Source of the DNA: G963717155 sp963717155
GTDB taxonomy: Bacteria; Actinomycetota; Thermoleophilia; Gaiellales; JALYLC01
Assembly (NCBI GenBank): GCA_963717155.1
Contig: OY970326.1
Coordinates: 4,960,001-5,024,000, forward strand
Direction of reading: 5' to 3'
DNA: 64,000 bases
Part shown: positions 52,448 to 61,064 of the stretch, one piece after another
Layout: every line of letters begins with the position of its first letter
Position numbering within the stretch: the stretch's first letter is position 1
Translations under genes and position numbers: made by a program
Notes under the pieces: generated by a model
Seen by the model: the letters and a program-made list of their open reading frames with translations, nothing else
Told to the model about the DNA's origin: nothing
The model's database searches: none

Positions 52448-52869
52448 GACGTACGGGTGATCGTGAGGGGCGGGAGGGTCACGACGCGGACGGACGGCGC
52501 CGAAGAGTACCCGGAGGAGTAGCTCGGTGCCGGCGCGTACGACTGGACGGCGGCAGCCCGTGCCGCGGCCTGCTGCGCCTTGGCTGCGGCCGCGAGAGCG
52601 TTGCGGTGTCTCGTCCGTGCGCGTGAGATCGCGACCTCCCTGCGGTGAAGGGCAGCGCGGTAGTGGCTCCACCTGCGGTTCACGACGCGGCGGACGAGCA
52701 CGGCGTCGTGGCGCAGGCGCGCCTCGCGCTGTGCCAGTGCCCGCCAGCGGGGATCTGGCGGTGTCGCGGCCCGTACCGCCCAGGGGCGAGCCGCGATGAA
52801 CGCCCAGCTCAGGAAGAGCACGAGGATCGCGACGGCGACGATCGTGAGGCGCCGGGTGGCGTCAGTCAT
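52444..52869 (-). CDS. Membrane-anchored protein with a charged coiled-coil segment (module 2)
   Basis: 141 residues from ATG 52869. One N-terminal helix (IVAVAILVLFLSWAFIAARP) is followed by an Arg/Ala-rich helix (about 45-110, LAQREARLRHDAVLVRRVVN) likely to form a coiled coil. A Ser/Tyr-rich tail follows (SYAPAPSYSSGYSS) and a hydrophobic end. It overlaps its neighbours. No family is recognised. It may bridge the exported His-rich protein and the reductase. Confidence 0.7.
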   Translation of the reverse strand: MTDATRRLTIVAVAILVLFLSWAFIAARPWAVRAATPPDPRWRALAQREARLRHDAVLVRRVVNRRWSHYRAALHRREVAISRARTRHRNALAAAAKAQQAAARAAAVQSYAPAPSYSSGYSSAPSVRVVTLPPLTITRTS

Positions 52870-53281
52870 CGCCGCCACCGCCCTCGTGCCCATCGCCTTC
52901 GTGCTCGCCGCCGTGCCGGTGGATCGTGATGATGTGCGGGGGTGGCCGGACCGTGATGACGCGTTGCGGGACGGCTGTCGGGGGTGGTGCGGCGGCGGGC
53001 GCGGAGGCGATGAGCGTCGGGCTGCTCGGGGCAGCAGCGACGTGCACCGGCTTGAAGTGCGGAATCTTCGGAAGCGCCGGAGGTCGTTGACGCAGCGCCT
53101 TTCGCAACGAGAGCTCCAGGCGGTCCAGCGCACGAGCCCGGCGAACCAGCGCGCGCGGCAGCTTCGTCCTCTTCGCGCTCGCCTTCGACGCGGTCGCTGC
53201 TGTGCGCTCCGCGGCGAACGCTCCTGCCGCGACGGACAGTGCAAGGATCAGAGAGATGATGGCGGCGTGCTGAGGTTTCAA
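52862..53281 (-). CDS. Exported protein with His/Asp/Glu-rich tail (module 2, first gene)
   Basis: 139 residues. TTG 53281 is chosen because GAGGAG lies five bases upstream; GTG 53308 would be a longer option. A signal peptide (HAAIISLILALSVAAGAFA) is followed by a basic helix and a Pro-rich part. The end is HRHGGEHEGDGHEGGGGDD, a cluster able to bind metal ions outside the cell. It heads the operon divergent from the second regulator. Metal sensing or delivery is inference. Confidence 0.7.
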   Translation of the reverse strand: MKPQHAAIISLILALSVAAGAFAAERTAATASKASAKRTKLPRALVRRARALDRLELSLRKALRQRPPALPKIPHFKPVHVAAAPSSPTLIASAPAAAPPPTAVPQRVITVRPPPHIITIHRHGGEHEGDGHEGGGGDD

Positions 53282-53355
53282 TGCGGCTCCTCGGAGAGGG
53301 ACGACCACGACCCTAGAGCCGGCCGTTCAAGGCTCGTGCGCAGGCAAGGCCAGGG

Positions 53356-53490
53356 TTTGGAAAGGGTTCGGAAAATGCCCCACGTGGGTGCCGCGAGACA
53401 CGATGGGACGGCGTCGGGCCGTTGCTATCGCCGTTGTATGGCGTCGAGCCTCGAGCGGCAGGCGACTGCAATGTCAGGGTTTGGCAAAGG
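53356..53490. promoter_or_regulatory. 11-base direct repeats in the divergent promoter of module 2
   Basis: TTTGGAAAGGG (53356-53366) is followed directly by TTCGGAAAATG (53367-53377), and a further unit TTTGGCAAAGG lies at 53480-53490. The units match those at 47522-47543 (consensus TTYGGNAARGG). They lie in the 270-base gap between the exported-protein operon and the second response regulator. No gene is seen in the gap. A GATAAG box at 53506-53511 could be the -10 of the regulator. Confidence 0.6.
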
Positions 53491-53551
53491 GACGGCCATA
53501 GTTCCGATAAGAGATGGGCGCTGCGTCCTTGCATCGCGCAGCATGTAGGGC

Positions 53552-54214
53552 ATGCGTGTACTGATCGTCGAGGACGAGGATGCGATCGCAGCCCCGCTCG
53601 CGGAAGGGCTCCAACGCGAGGGGTACCTGGTCGAGCGCGTCTCGACGGGCGGTGAGGCGCTGGCGGCGGGCGAGTTCGACGTCGTGCTCCTCGATCTGCG
53701 CCTTCCCGACGTCGACGGGTACACCGTGTGCCGTGAGCTGCGGTCGCGATCCGACGTCCCGATCATCATCCTCTCGGCACGGGGCGAGGAGGTCGATCGC
53801 GTCGTCGGCCTGGAGCTCGGTGCGGACGACTACCTCGTGAAGCCGTTCGGCTTCCGCGAGCTGCTGGCCAGGATGCGCGCCGTGACGCGTCGGACGGGCG
53901 CGCGGGTCGAGCTGTCATCTGCTCCGTCGTATGCAGGAAGCCTCGAGGTCGACGCTCGCACGCGGCGGGCACGCGTTGCCGGTCGCGAGGTGTCCCTGAC
54001 CCCGAAGGAGTTCGACCTGCTCGCGTTACTGGCAGCGGACGCCGGCGCGGTCGTGACGCGGCGGCGCATTCTCGAGGCGGTGTGGGATACGAGCTGGCAC
54101 GGCCCGACGCGGACGATCGACGTCCACGTGGCCGCGCTGCGCAAGAAGCTCGGCGCACCGGGCTGGATCGAGACAGTCCGCGGTATCGGCTTCCGCCTCG
54201 TCCCGCCCGGGTGA
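53552..54214 (+). CDS. OmpR-family response regulator (module 2)
   Basis: 220 residues. The receiver has LIVEDEDAIAAPL, VVLLDLRLPDVDG (phospho-Asp near 48) and YLVKPFGFRELLARM. The winged helix has LTPKEFDLLALLAADAGAVV, RTIDVHVAALRRKL-like sequence and ETVRGIGFRLVPP. The kinase follows after three bases. With its site repeats it probably drives the divergent ferric-reductase module. Confidence 0.95.
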   Translation: MRVLIVEDEDAIAAPLAEGLQREGYLVERVSTGGEALAAGEFDVVLLDLRLPDVDGYTVCRELRSRSDVPIIILSARGEEVDRVVGLELGADDYLVKPFGFRELLARMRAVTRRTGARVELSSAPSYAGSLEVDARTRRARVAGREVSLTPKEFDLLALLAADAGAVVTRRRILEAVWDTSWHGPTRTIDVHVAALRKKLGAPGWIETVRGIGFRLVPPG

Positions 54215-54217
54215 GCC

Positions 54218-55630
54218 GTGCGCCAGCGCCTACTGCTGAGCTATCTCACGCTGACGGTCTTCCTGCTCGCCGTGCTCGAGATCCCGCTCGCGCTGAACTA
54301 CGCGAGCCGTGAGCGCCAGGACCTCACATCCAAGGTGGAGCGCGATGCCGTGGCCCTCGCGACCATGGCCTCGCCCGGCCGATCGCCCCAGCTCGAGGCG
54401 ATTGCACGACGCTACCGGGAGCAGACCGGTGGACGGGTCCTGATCGTGGGGCCGAAGGGCCGGCGAGTCTACGACTCGGGGCCGGGTCTGGGTGGGACGT
54501 CGTTCGCCAGCCGCCCGGAGATCGCGAGGGCGCTCGACGGTCAGGTCGCGACGGGAACGCGGTTCTCCCGCTCGCTGGGCCACGACCTGATCTACGTCGC
54601 GGTTCCGGTGGCGGCCGAAGGCCGGGTTCGAGGAGCAGTGCGCATCACGTATCCGACATCGACCGTCGATGCACGCGTGCATCGCTACTGGCTGATCCTC
54701 GTGGCGATCGCCGCCCTCGTGGTGTCTGCCGCACTCGCGATCGGTCTGCTGTTCGCGCGCTCGATCGCACGTCCGCTCGAGGCGCTTCGCGCCGCAGCGG
54801 TGCGGGCGGGCGGCGGCGACCTCTCGACGCGTGCGCCCGTCGGACTCGGGCCACCCGAGGTACGCGCCGTGGCCGTGGCATTCAACGACACGGTGGCCAG
54901 GCTCGACGCGCTCGTGCACGCGCAGGACGAGTTCGTCGCCGACGCCTCGCACCAGCTGCGATCACCACTGACCGCGCTTCGCCTCCGCCTCGAGAACCTC
55001 GAGCGCGACGTGACCGACTCGGGGAGGGCCGGCCTCGAGGGCGCTGCCTCGGAGGTCGAGCGACTCTCGCGAGTCGTCGATGGCCTGCTCGCGCTTGCCC
55101 GTGCAGATCGCGCACCCACCACGGCCGACCCGATCGATCTGGCGCCCCTCGTGCTCGAGCGGCTGGCGGCGTGGACGGCCTACGCCGACGAGCGCGATGT
55201 GGAGCTCCGCGAGCAGCTCGTCCCCATCGTCGCGCTCGGAACGCCCGGTCGTCTGGAGCAGGTGCTCGACAACCTCCTCGCCAACGCCCTCGACGTGGCT
55301 CCCGCAGGGAGCACGATCATGGTGTCGCTCTCAGCGGGTCCCGCGGGCGCCGAGCTGCGCGTGATCGACGAAGGCCCTGGTCTCACGGTCGCCGAGCGTG
55401 TGCGTGCATTCGATCGCTTCTGGCGCGCCGGCGCTCATAGCGGGACGGGCCTCGGGCTGTCGATCGTGCGGCGCCTGATCGAGGCCGATGGCGGCTCGGT
55501 GGAGCTGCTGCCCGCTCCGGGCGGCGGCGTCGAGGCTCTCGTGCGCATTCCGCGCGCGCGAACAGTCGCGTTAACTAGCGCGACTCGGTCGCGAGCCGAA
55601 GCCCCAGCCCCACGAGCACCAGGCCGGTGA
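54218..55630 (+). CDS. Sensor histidine kinase (module 2)
   Basis: 470 residues from GTG 54218. Two membrane helices (about 6-25 and 150-172) enclose an outside domain with FASRPEIARALDGQ and DLIYVAVPVAAEGRVRGAVR, a PAS/CACHE-like pattern. HAMP, the HisKA box FVADASHQLRSPLTALRLRL (His then Gln), and G boxes VIDEGPGLT and SGTGLGLSIVRRLIEADGG follow. The end runs 56 bases into the convergent LysE gene. The tail after about residue 455 is probably extra. Confidence 0.93.
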   Translation: MRQRLLLSYLTLTVFLLAVLEIPLALNYASRERQDLTSKVERDAVALATMASPGRSPQLEAIARRYREQTGGRVLIVGPKGRRVYDSGPGLGGTSFASRPEIARALDGQVATGTRFSRSLGHDLIYVAVPVAAEGRVRGAVRITYPTSTVDARVHRYWLILVAIAALVVSAALAIGLLFARSIARPLEALRAAAVRAGGGDLSTRAPVGLGPPEVRAVAVAFNDTVARLDALVHAQDEFVADASHQLRSPLTALRLRLENLERDVTDSGRAGLEGAASEVERLSRVVDGLLALARADRAPTTADPIDLAPLVLERLAAWTAYADERDVELREQLVPIVALGTPGRLEQVLDNLLANALDVAPAGSTIMVSLSAGPAGAELRVIDEGPGLTVAERVRAFDRFWRAGAHSGTGLGLSIVRRLIEADGGSVELLPAPGGGVEALVRIPRARTVALTSATRSRAEAPAPRAPGR

Positions 55631-56204
55631 CGCGGTCGAGCGCGGCCTTCACGCGCGGTCGGGTCAGCAGGTTGCCGGCCCTCGCCGCCAGCAACGCGTA
55701 GGCGGAGAGCCACGACAGGGTCATCGCGACGAACAGGCCGCCGAGCAGGAGGAACGGCACGAGGACCGGGTGGCCCGGTGCGATGAACTGCGGCAGGAGG
55801 CTCGTGAAGAACGCCGCGATCTTCGGGTTGGCGAGGTTGCTGAACAGCCCATGGCGGAACGCGCGCCCCGAGTCGATCCGTCGCTCGGCGGGTAACCCGC
55901 TGCCGCTCGCGCCGGCGCCGCGGCCGGCGGCGCGCAACGCCTGCACGCCGAGCCAGACCAGGTAGGCGCCGCCGACGAGCTTGAGCACGGTGAACACGGT
56001 CTCCGACTCGTGCACGATCGCTGCGACCCCGAGCGCCGAGGCGAGCGTCCAGACCAGCAGGCCGGTGTTTACGCCGGCAGACGTCCCGAGCGCCGCCCGG
56101 CGTCCGTACAGCAGCGCGTTCTTCGTGACCAGCGCCGTGTCGGGCCCGGGCGTCAGGATCACCAGCGCGGCGACGGCGAGGAAGGCAGAGACGTTCGCGT
56201 CCAT
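55575..56204 (-). CDS. LysE/RhtB-family amino acid exporter
   Basis: 209 residues from ATG 56204 with six membrane helices. The N-terminal motif ILTPGPDTALVTKNALLYGRRAAL is characteristic of the family. RAFRHGLFSNLANPKIAAFFTSLLPQF is the second signature. It exports amino acids or related small molecules. It ends convergent with the kinase gene and overlaps it by 56 bases. Confidence 0.93.
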   Translation of the reverse strand: MDANVSAFLAVAALVILTPGPDTALVTKNALLYGRRAALGTSAGVNTGLLVWTLASALGVAAIVHESETVFTVLKLVGGAYLVWLGVQALRAAGRGAGASGSGLPAERRIDSGRAFRHGLFSNLANPKIAAFFTSLLPQFIAPGHPVLVPFLLLGGLFVAMTLSWLSAYALLAARAGNLLTRPRVKAALDRVTGLVLVGLGLRLATESR

Positions 56205-56266
56205 CGCGTCAGTCTCGCAAAACGCCGGAATCGCATCCGGCACTTGCCGAGCGACCTGTCCGAGTG

Positions 56267-56280
56267 CGAACATGTGTTCG
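56267..56280. promoter_or_regulatory. SOS box (LexA site) before dinB
   Basis: CGAAC-ATGT-GTTCG is a perfect match to the Gram-positive/actinobacterial LexA site CGAAC-N4-GTTCG. It ends two bases before ATG 56283 of DNA polymerase IV. Bound LexA would block this gene, and the lysE start lies 63 bases away on the other side. Confidence 0.9.
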
Positions 56281-56282
56281 TA

Positions 56283-57470
56283 ATGACCGTCGCGACGATC
56301 CTGCACGCCGATCTCGACGCGTTCTTCGCGTCGGTCGAGCAGCGAGACGATCGCAGGCTCCGCGGCCGGCCGGTGATCGTCGGCTCGTGGGTCGTGCTCG
56401 CCGCCAGCTACGAGGCCAAGGCCTGCGGCGTCCGGACTGCGATGAGTGGAGCCCAGGCCCGCAGGCTGTGTCCACAGGCCGTCGTCGTCCAGCCTCGCAT
56501 GTCGGCCTACTCCGAGGCGAGCAAGGCGGTGTACCGGGTGTTCGACGACACGACGCCGCTTGTCGAGGGACTGTCGATCGACGAGGCGTTCCTCGACGTC
56601 CGCGGGCTCGAGCTGATCTCCGGAACGCCTACCGAGATCGCCGTGCGGCTGCGGCGCCAGGTGCTCGATCAGGTCGGTCTCCCGATCTCCGTGGGCGTCG
56701 CCCGGACCAAGTTCCTCGCCAAGGTCGCAAGCGCCGTGTCGAAGCCCGACGGCTTGCTCGTCGTGCCGCCGGACGGCGAGCTGGACTTCCTCCACCCGCT
56801 GCCGGTCGAGCGGCTCTGGGGGGTGGGGCGAGTGACGTCCGGCAAGCTCCATGCACGGGGCATCGCGACGGTCGGACAGGTCGCACGGCTTCCCGAGGAC
56901 GCGCTCGTCGCGATGCTCGGACGGGCCTCGGGCCGCCACCTGCACGCCCTCGCCCACAACCGCGACCCACGACCCGTCCAGGTCGGTCGGCGGCGGCGAT
57001 CGATGGGCGCCCAGCGAGCGCTCGGCCGCTCGCCGAAGTCGCCTGCGGCCATCGATGCCGCCCTCGTCTCGCTGGTCGACCGTGTCACGCGCCGGATGCG
57101 CGCCGCTGGGCGCGCGGGGCGGACCGTGGTGATCCGGCTGCGCTTCGACGACTTCTCGCGCGCGACACGGTCGCACACGCTGCCACGCTGTACGTTCCAG
57201 ACCCAGCCGATCCTCGCAACGGCGAGAGCACTGCTCGCGGCCGCGATGCCGCTGATCGAGCGTCAGGGCATCACGCTTGTCGGAGTCGCCGTTGCGAACT
57301 TCGACGACGAGCGCGCCGTGCAGCTCGAGCTCCCGCTCGATCGTGCCGATGCCGCCGCGCTCGACTCCGCGCTCGACGAGGTGCGTGACCGGTTCGGGGT
57401 CGGCTCGATCACCCGGGCCGTGCTGCTCGGCCGCGACCAGGGCCTGACGGTCCCTCTGCTTCCGGACTGA
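56283..57470 (+). CDS. dinB: DNA polymerase IV (Y family)
   Basis: 395 residues. Palm and fingers have ILHADLDAFFASVEQRDDRR (metal Asp), VVLAASYEAKACGVRTAM and LSIDEAFLDVRG (Asp/Glu pair). Next come GVARTKFLAKVASAVSKPDG, the helix-hairpin-helix WGVGRVTSGKLHARGIATVG and the little finger. The end (VPLLPD) contains a possible beta-clamp motif. It copies damaged DNA. A LexA box overlaps its start region, so it is induced by DNA damage. Confidence 0.96.
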   Translation: MTVATILHADLDAFFASVEQRDDRRLRGRPVIVGSWVVLAASYEAKACGVRTAMSGAQARRLCPQAVVVQPRMSAYSEASKAVYRVFDDTTPLVEGLSIDEAFLDVRGLELISGTPTEIAVRLRRQVLDQVGLPISVGVARTKFLAKVASAVSKPDGLLVVPPDGELDFLHPLPVERLWGVGRVTSGKLHARGIATVGQVARLPEDALVAMLGRASGRHLHALAHNRDPRPVQVGRRRRSMGAQRALGRSPKSPAAIDAALVSLVDRVTRRMRAAGRAGRTVVIRLRFDDFSRATRSHTLPRCTFQTQPILATARALLAAAMPLIERQGITLVGVAVANFDDERAVQLELPLDRADAAALDSALDEVRDRFGVGSITRAVLLGRDQGLTVPLLPD

Positions 57471-57483
57471 CTAGGATCGGGGA

Positions 57484-58092
57484 GTGGACGGCGAGGCAGT
57501 CGAGACGCCCTACGGTCGCGCCAACGCGTTCCTGCACGCCGCAGAGGATGCCCGCGCTGCGCTCGTGCTCGGCCACGGCGCGGGCGGCGGTGTGGGGTCG
57601 CGGGATCTCGTCGCGGTGACGGGGGTCGCGCGGACGCTCGGGATCAGCGTCGTGCTGGTCGAGCAGCCCTATCGCGTCGCGGGACGACGTTCGCCCGCGC
57701 CTGCACACCAGCTCGACCTCGCGTGGGTTGCGGTCGTCGAGCACCTGCGGGCCCGGACGCTCGAAGGCCTCCCACTCCTCGTCGGCGGTCGCTCGTCGGG
57801 TGCGCGGGTCGCCTGTCGTACAGCGGATGCGACCGGCGCGAGCGGCGTGCTCTGTCTTGCGTTCCCACTACAGCCCCCGCGAAGATCGGGAGCTCCCGCG
57901 CCGAGCCGGCTGCCCGAGCTCGACGCAGTCGGCGTCCCGACGCTGGTCGTGCAGGGGGCGCGAGACCCGTTCGGCATACCGCCGTCCGGGCCGTTGCGGG
58001 AGGTCGTGGAGGTGCCGGGCGACCACAGCCTGAGATCGGACATCCAGGCTGTGGCCGCCGCGGCGCGGGAGTGGCTCGCTCGCGTGGTCTGA
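57484..58092 (+). CDS. Small alpha/beta hydrolase (KANL3/Tex30-like)
   Basis: 202 residues from GTG 57484. The fold is recognised by ALVLGHGAGGGVGSRDL, the nucleophile elbow VGGRSSGARVACRTA (Ser near residue 105), the acid Asp in VVQGARDPFG and the His in VPGDHSLRSD. It is shorter than classic lipases, with no lid. The substrate is unknown. It lies 13 bases after dinB on the same strand, so it may be read through from it. Confidence 0.85.
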   Translation: MDGEAVETPYGRANAFLHAAEDARAALVLGHGAGGGVGSRDLVAVTGVARTLGISVVLVEQPYRVAGRRSPAPAHQLDLAWVAVVEHLRARTLEGLPLLVGGRSSGARVACRTADATGASGVLCLAFPLQPPRRSGAPAPSRLPELDAVGVPTLVVQGARDPFGIPPSGPLREVVEVPGDHSLRSDIQAVAAAAREWLARVV

Positions 58093-58095
58093 CGC

Positions 58096-59193
58096 CTAGA
58101 CACCCACCGGCAGTCGACTCGCAGCCGTCGCGCCTCGCTCGGAGCCGACGGGAGCGGCTTCGAGCACGACCTTGAGCGCGTGCGTGTCCGCTGCGGCAGA
58201 GAACACGTCGTACGCGGCCTCGGTCTCACCGAGCGTGAAGTGGTGCGTTGCGAGCACCGTCGCGTCGAGCCTACCGCCCTCGATCAGCTTCAGCAGCGTG
58301 GGTGTCGTCCGGGTGTCGACGAGACCCGTGGTGATCGTCACGTCGAGCGGCCACAGCCGCTCGAGGTGGAGCGTCGCGCACTTGCCGTGCACGCCGACGT
58401 TCGCGACCCGTCCGCCCGGTCGGATCAGCTCGGTGCAGAGCTCGAACGTCTGCGGTATTCCGACGGCCTCGATCGCGACGTCCACGCCCAGGCCGTCAGT
58501 CAGGGCCATCACCTTCGCAACCGCGTCCTCGCGGCCGTTGTTGATGGCGACGTCCGCGCCGAACTCGCGCGCCTTGTCGAGTCGCGAGTCGGCGAGATCG
58601 ATCGCGATGATCCGCATCGGTGTGTGCAGCTTGGCCGTCATGATGGCGGCGAGCCCGACCGGGCCCGCCCCGACGACGGCCACGGTGTCGCCGGGCTCGA
58701 CTCGGCCGTTCAAGACACCCACCTCGTAGGCCGTCGGGAGGATGTCGGCGAGGAAGAGCACCTGCTCGTCGCTCAGGCCTTCCGGGATCTTGTACACCGA
58801 GGTGTCCGCGAACGGGACGCGCGCGAGCTCGGCCTGGAGCCCGTCGATCAGGTGGCCGAAGATCCAGCCGCCCCCGCCGGTGCACAGGCCGTAGTGGCCC
58901 TCCTTGCAGAAGCGGCAGCGTCCGCACGACGTGATGCACGAGACGAGCACCCGGTCGCCCGGGGCGATCGTCGTAACGGCGCCGCCGACCTCGACGACGG
59001 TGCCGACGGCCTCGTGGCCGAGGATCGTCCCAGGTGTCACCTCGGGGACGTCGCCCTTGAGGATGTGAAGATCGGTGCCGCAGATCGTCGACGAGTCGAT
59101 GCGAACGATCGCGTCGGTCGGATCGATGATCGTCGGGTCGGGCACGGAATCCCAGGATCGCTGGCCTGGTCCGTGGTACACGAGCGCCTTCAT
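58096..59193 (-). CDS. Zinc-dependent alcohol dehydrogenase family protein
   Basis: 365 residues. Catalytic Zn ligands are in STICGTDLHILKG and LGHEAVGTVVEVG. The structural Zn Cys are in CGRCRFCKEGHYGLC. The NAD(P) site is TVAVVGAGPVGLAAIMTAK, followed by IAIDLADSRLDKAREFGAD (Asp, NAD preferred). It is closest in look to the isopropanol/formaldehyde-type medium-chain dehydrogenases. It converges on the hydrolase with three bases between. Confidence 0.94.
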   Translation of the reverse strand: MKALVYHGPGQRSWDSVPDPTIIDPTDAIVRIDSSTICGTDLHILKGDVPEVTPGTILGHEAVGTVVEVGGAVTTIAPGDRVLVSCITSCGRCRFCKEGHYGLCTGGGGWIFGHLIDGLQAELARVPFADTSVYKIPEGLSDEQVLFLADILPTAYEVGVLNGRVEPGDTVAVVGAGPVGLAAIMTAKLHTPMRIIAIDLADSRLDKAREFGADVAINNGREDAVAKVMALTDGLGVDVAIEAVGIPQTFELCTELIRPGGRVANVGVHGKCATLHLERLWPLDVTITTGLVDTRTTPTLLKLIEGGRLDATVLATHHFTLGETEAAYDVFSAAADTHALKVVLEAAPVGSERGATAASRLPVGV

Positions 59194-59337
59194 GTCGACC
59201 TCCGTGTCAGGGGTACACCAAGTCTTCGTGCGCTCGGCGTCGCCGCCATCGGTGCGCAGACCGACATGCGGTGCGGGTTTCCCACAGCGCGAGTCCGATC
59301 GGTTGCCATCCCGGGGCGAAGCACGGACAATCGAGCG

Positions 59338-59547
59338 ATGACTTCCCCCGGCGGATGGCTCAGGCGCCTGTTCGGCGCACAACCCGCGGACGACGAGGTC
59401 GCCGAGCGCGAGGAGTACAGGCTGCCCGATACCGGCGAGGAGTCGCTGGAGAGCGGCGGTGGCATCCCCGGCCCGCTCGAGGACAGCGCCAGGGGAGTGG
59501 CGCACGAGCTCGACGAGTTCAAGGCGCCGCGCGATCCGAACCCCTGA
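59338..59547 (+). CDS. Small acidic protein of unknown function
   Basis: 69 residues from ATG 59338 (MTSPGGWLRRLFGAQPADDE). It is rich in Asp, Glu and Gly with no membrane segment, and ends LDEFKAPRDPNP, a tail that recurs in small actinobacterial proteins (memory only). Function unknown. The next gene overlaps it in another frame if its long version is used. Confidence 0.55.
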   Translation: MTSPGGWLRRLFGAQPADDEVAEREEYRLPDTGEESLESGGGIPGPLEDSARGVAHELDEFKAPRDPNP

Positions 59548-60409
59548 GACCAGCTCCGAGAGCAGGGCGCCCTCGGCGCACCTGAAGATCGCGCTCTTCA
59601 CCGACCCGGCCTGTCCGTTCGCGTTCTCGGCCGAGCCCGCGCGCATGAGCCTTCGCTGGCACTACGGCGATCAGCTCGCCTGGACGACGCGGATGATCGT
59701 GTTGACCCTCGAGGAAGGTGAGGCCGAGAAGCTCGCCGAGGGTGCGCCCGGCCTGCAGCGTCTGTACGGGATGCCGATCGATCCGGCGCCGTATCCGCGA
59801 CCGGCGTCCTCCGAGCCGGCCTGCCGCGCGGTCGTCGCGGCACGGCTGAACGCGCCGCAGACCGAGGAGCCGCTGCTCAGGCGGCTCCGCGTCCGGGTCA
59901 TGCTCGGCGCGCTGCTGGACGAGCCCGAGACGATCGCGGCAGCGGCCCGGGACGTCGGACTCGATCCGGATGTGCTCGAGGCCTGGTGCGGCCGGCCGGA
60001 CGTCGAGGCCGTGCTGCAAGCCGACATCGACGACTCGCGCCGACCGGCGCTTGCGGCCCGTGCCCTCGACCACAAGCTCGGAGGCCCGAGCGAGCAGCGG
60101 CGGTACACCGCGCCGAGCTACGAGATCGCTCGTTCCGATGGGGCAGTGGTTGTCGTGCCCGGGTTCAACCCCGTCGAGGCCTACGACACGGCGATCGCGA
60201 ACCTCGCACCCGAGCTCGAGCGGCGCCCGAGGCCCGGCTCGGTAGAGGAGCTGCTCGCGTGGGCGGGTGAGCCGCTCGCGACCGCCGAGGTCGCCGCGGT
60301 GATGAAGCTCGATCCATCACGGGCTCGCAGCGCGCTCAGCCGGGTCGCACGTCCCCTCGCCGCGGGCGCGGACTTCTACTGGACCCTCGACGAGCGATCT
60401 CACGCTTGA
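59459..60409 (+). CDS. DsbA-like thioredoxin-fold protein with a single active-site Cys
   Basis: Up to 316 residues. The thioredoxin core begins at LKIALFTDPACPFAFSAEPA. The usual C-x2-C is Cys-Pro-Phe-Ala, so the second Cys is missing, as in 2-hydroxychromene-2-carboxylate isomerase or FrnE-like relatives. The core continues with PASSEPACRAVVAARL and YTAPSYEIARSDGAVVVVPG. A C-terminal helix-turn-helix-like segment ends it. The start is unsure: ATG 59459 overlaps the small gene by 89 bases. CTG 59582 sits exactly at the domain start. Confidence 0.75.
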   Translation: MASPARSRTAPGEWRTSSTSSRRRAIRTPETSSESRAPSAHLKIALFTDPACPFAFSAEPARMSLRWHYGDQLAWTTRMIVLTLEEGEAEKLAEGAPGLQRLYGMPIDPAPYPRPASSEPACRAVVAARLNAPQTEEPLLRRLRVRVMLGALLDEPETIAAAARDVGLDPDVLEAWCGRPDVEAVLQADIDDSRRPALAARALDHKLGGPSEQRRYTAPSYEIARSDGAVVVVPGFNPVEAYDTAIANLAPELERRPRPGSVEELLAWAGEPLATAEVAAVMKLDPSRARSALSRVARPLAAGADFYWTLDERSHA

Positions 60410-61056
60410 GTCTCAAGCTCTACGACTACGCCGCCTCGGCGAACTGTTTCAAGGTGCGACTGCTGCTCGCCCAGCTTGGCACGAGCTACGAGCGCGTCCC
60501 GGTCGACATCTTCGCGGGCGAGACCCTGACCGATGAGTACGGCGTGCTGAATCCGGCGAGGACCACGCCCGTCCTCCAGCTTCCGGACGGGCGCGTCGTA
60601 CTGGAATCGGCCGCGATGCTCGTGTACCTCGCCGACGGCAGTGCGCTCTGGCCCGACGACGCGTTCGAGCGGGCGGAGGTGATCCGCTGGCTCGTGTACG
60701 AGCAGGCCGAGATCATCCCCGCGACGGGAGGCCTGCGCTTCCGGCTCGCGACCGGACGGCTCGTGCCGGGGGATCCGGACGCCCAGCGTCGGCGACAGGC
60801 CGGCGAGGAGGTGCTCGCCCTGCTCGATCGGCACCTGGAGTCGCGGCGCTTCCTTGTCGCCGACCGCTACTCGATCGCGGACATCGCGGTCTTCGGGTAC
60901 GTGCACGTCGCCGACGAGGCCGGGTACGACATGGCTGCCTACCCGCACGTGAGCGCGTGGCTCCAGCGGGTTCGATCGCAGCCCGGGTACATGAACGACC
61001 TGGAGCCCTATCCGCCGAACGCCGCCGCGCTTGCCGGTCGGTCGATCTACGGCTAG
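60406..61056 (+). CDS. Glutathione S-transferase-like protein
   Basis: 216 residues from TTG 60406, which overlaps the DsbA-like stop (TTGA). The N-terminal thioredoxin-like half has LYDYAASANCFKVRLLLAQLG (active-site region), NPARTTPVLQLPDGRVVLES and the cis-Pro VLQL. The C-terminal helical half has YSIADIAVFGYVHVADEAG (Asp motif). The substrate and thiol are unknown. It is coupled to the DsbA-like gene, suggesting a common redox or detoxification task. Confidence 0.88.
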   Translation: MSLKLYDYAASANCFKVRLLLAQLGTSYERVPVDIFAGETLTDEYGVLNPARTTPVLQLPDGRVVLESAAMLVYLADGSALWPDDAFERAEVIRWLVYEQAEIIPATGGLRFRLATGRLVPGDPDAQRRRQAGEEVLALLDRHLESRRFLVADRYSIADIAVFGYVHVADEAGYDMAAYPHVSAWLQRVRSQPGYMNDLEPYPPNAAALAGRSIYG

Positions 61057-61064
61057 AGGCTTTG

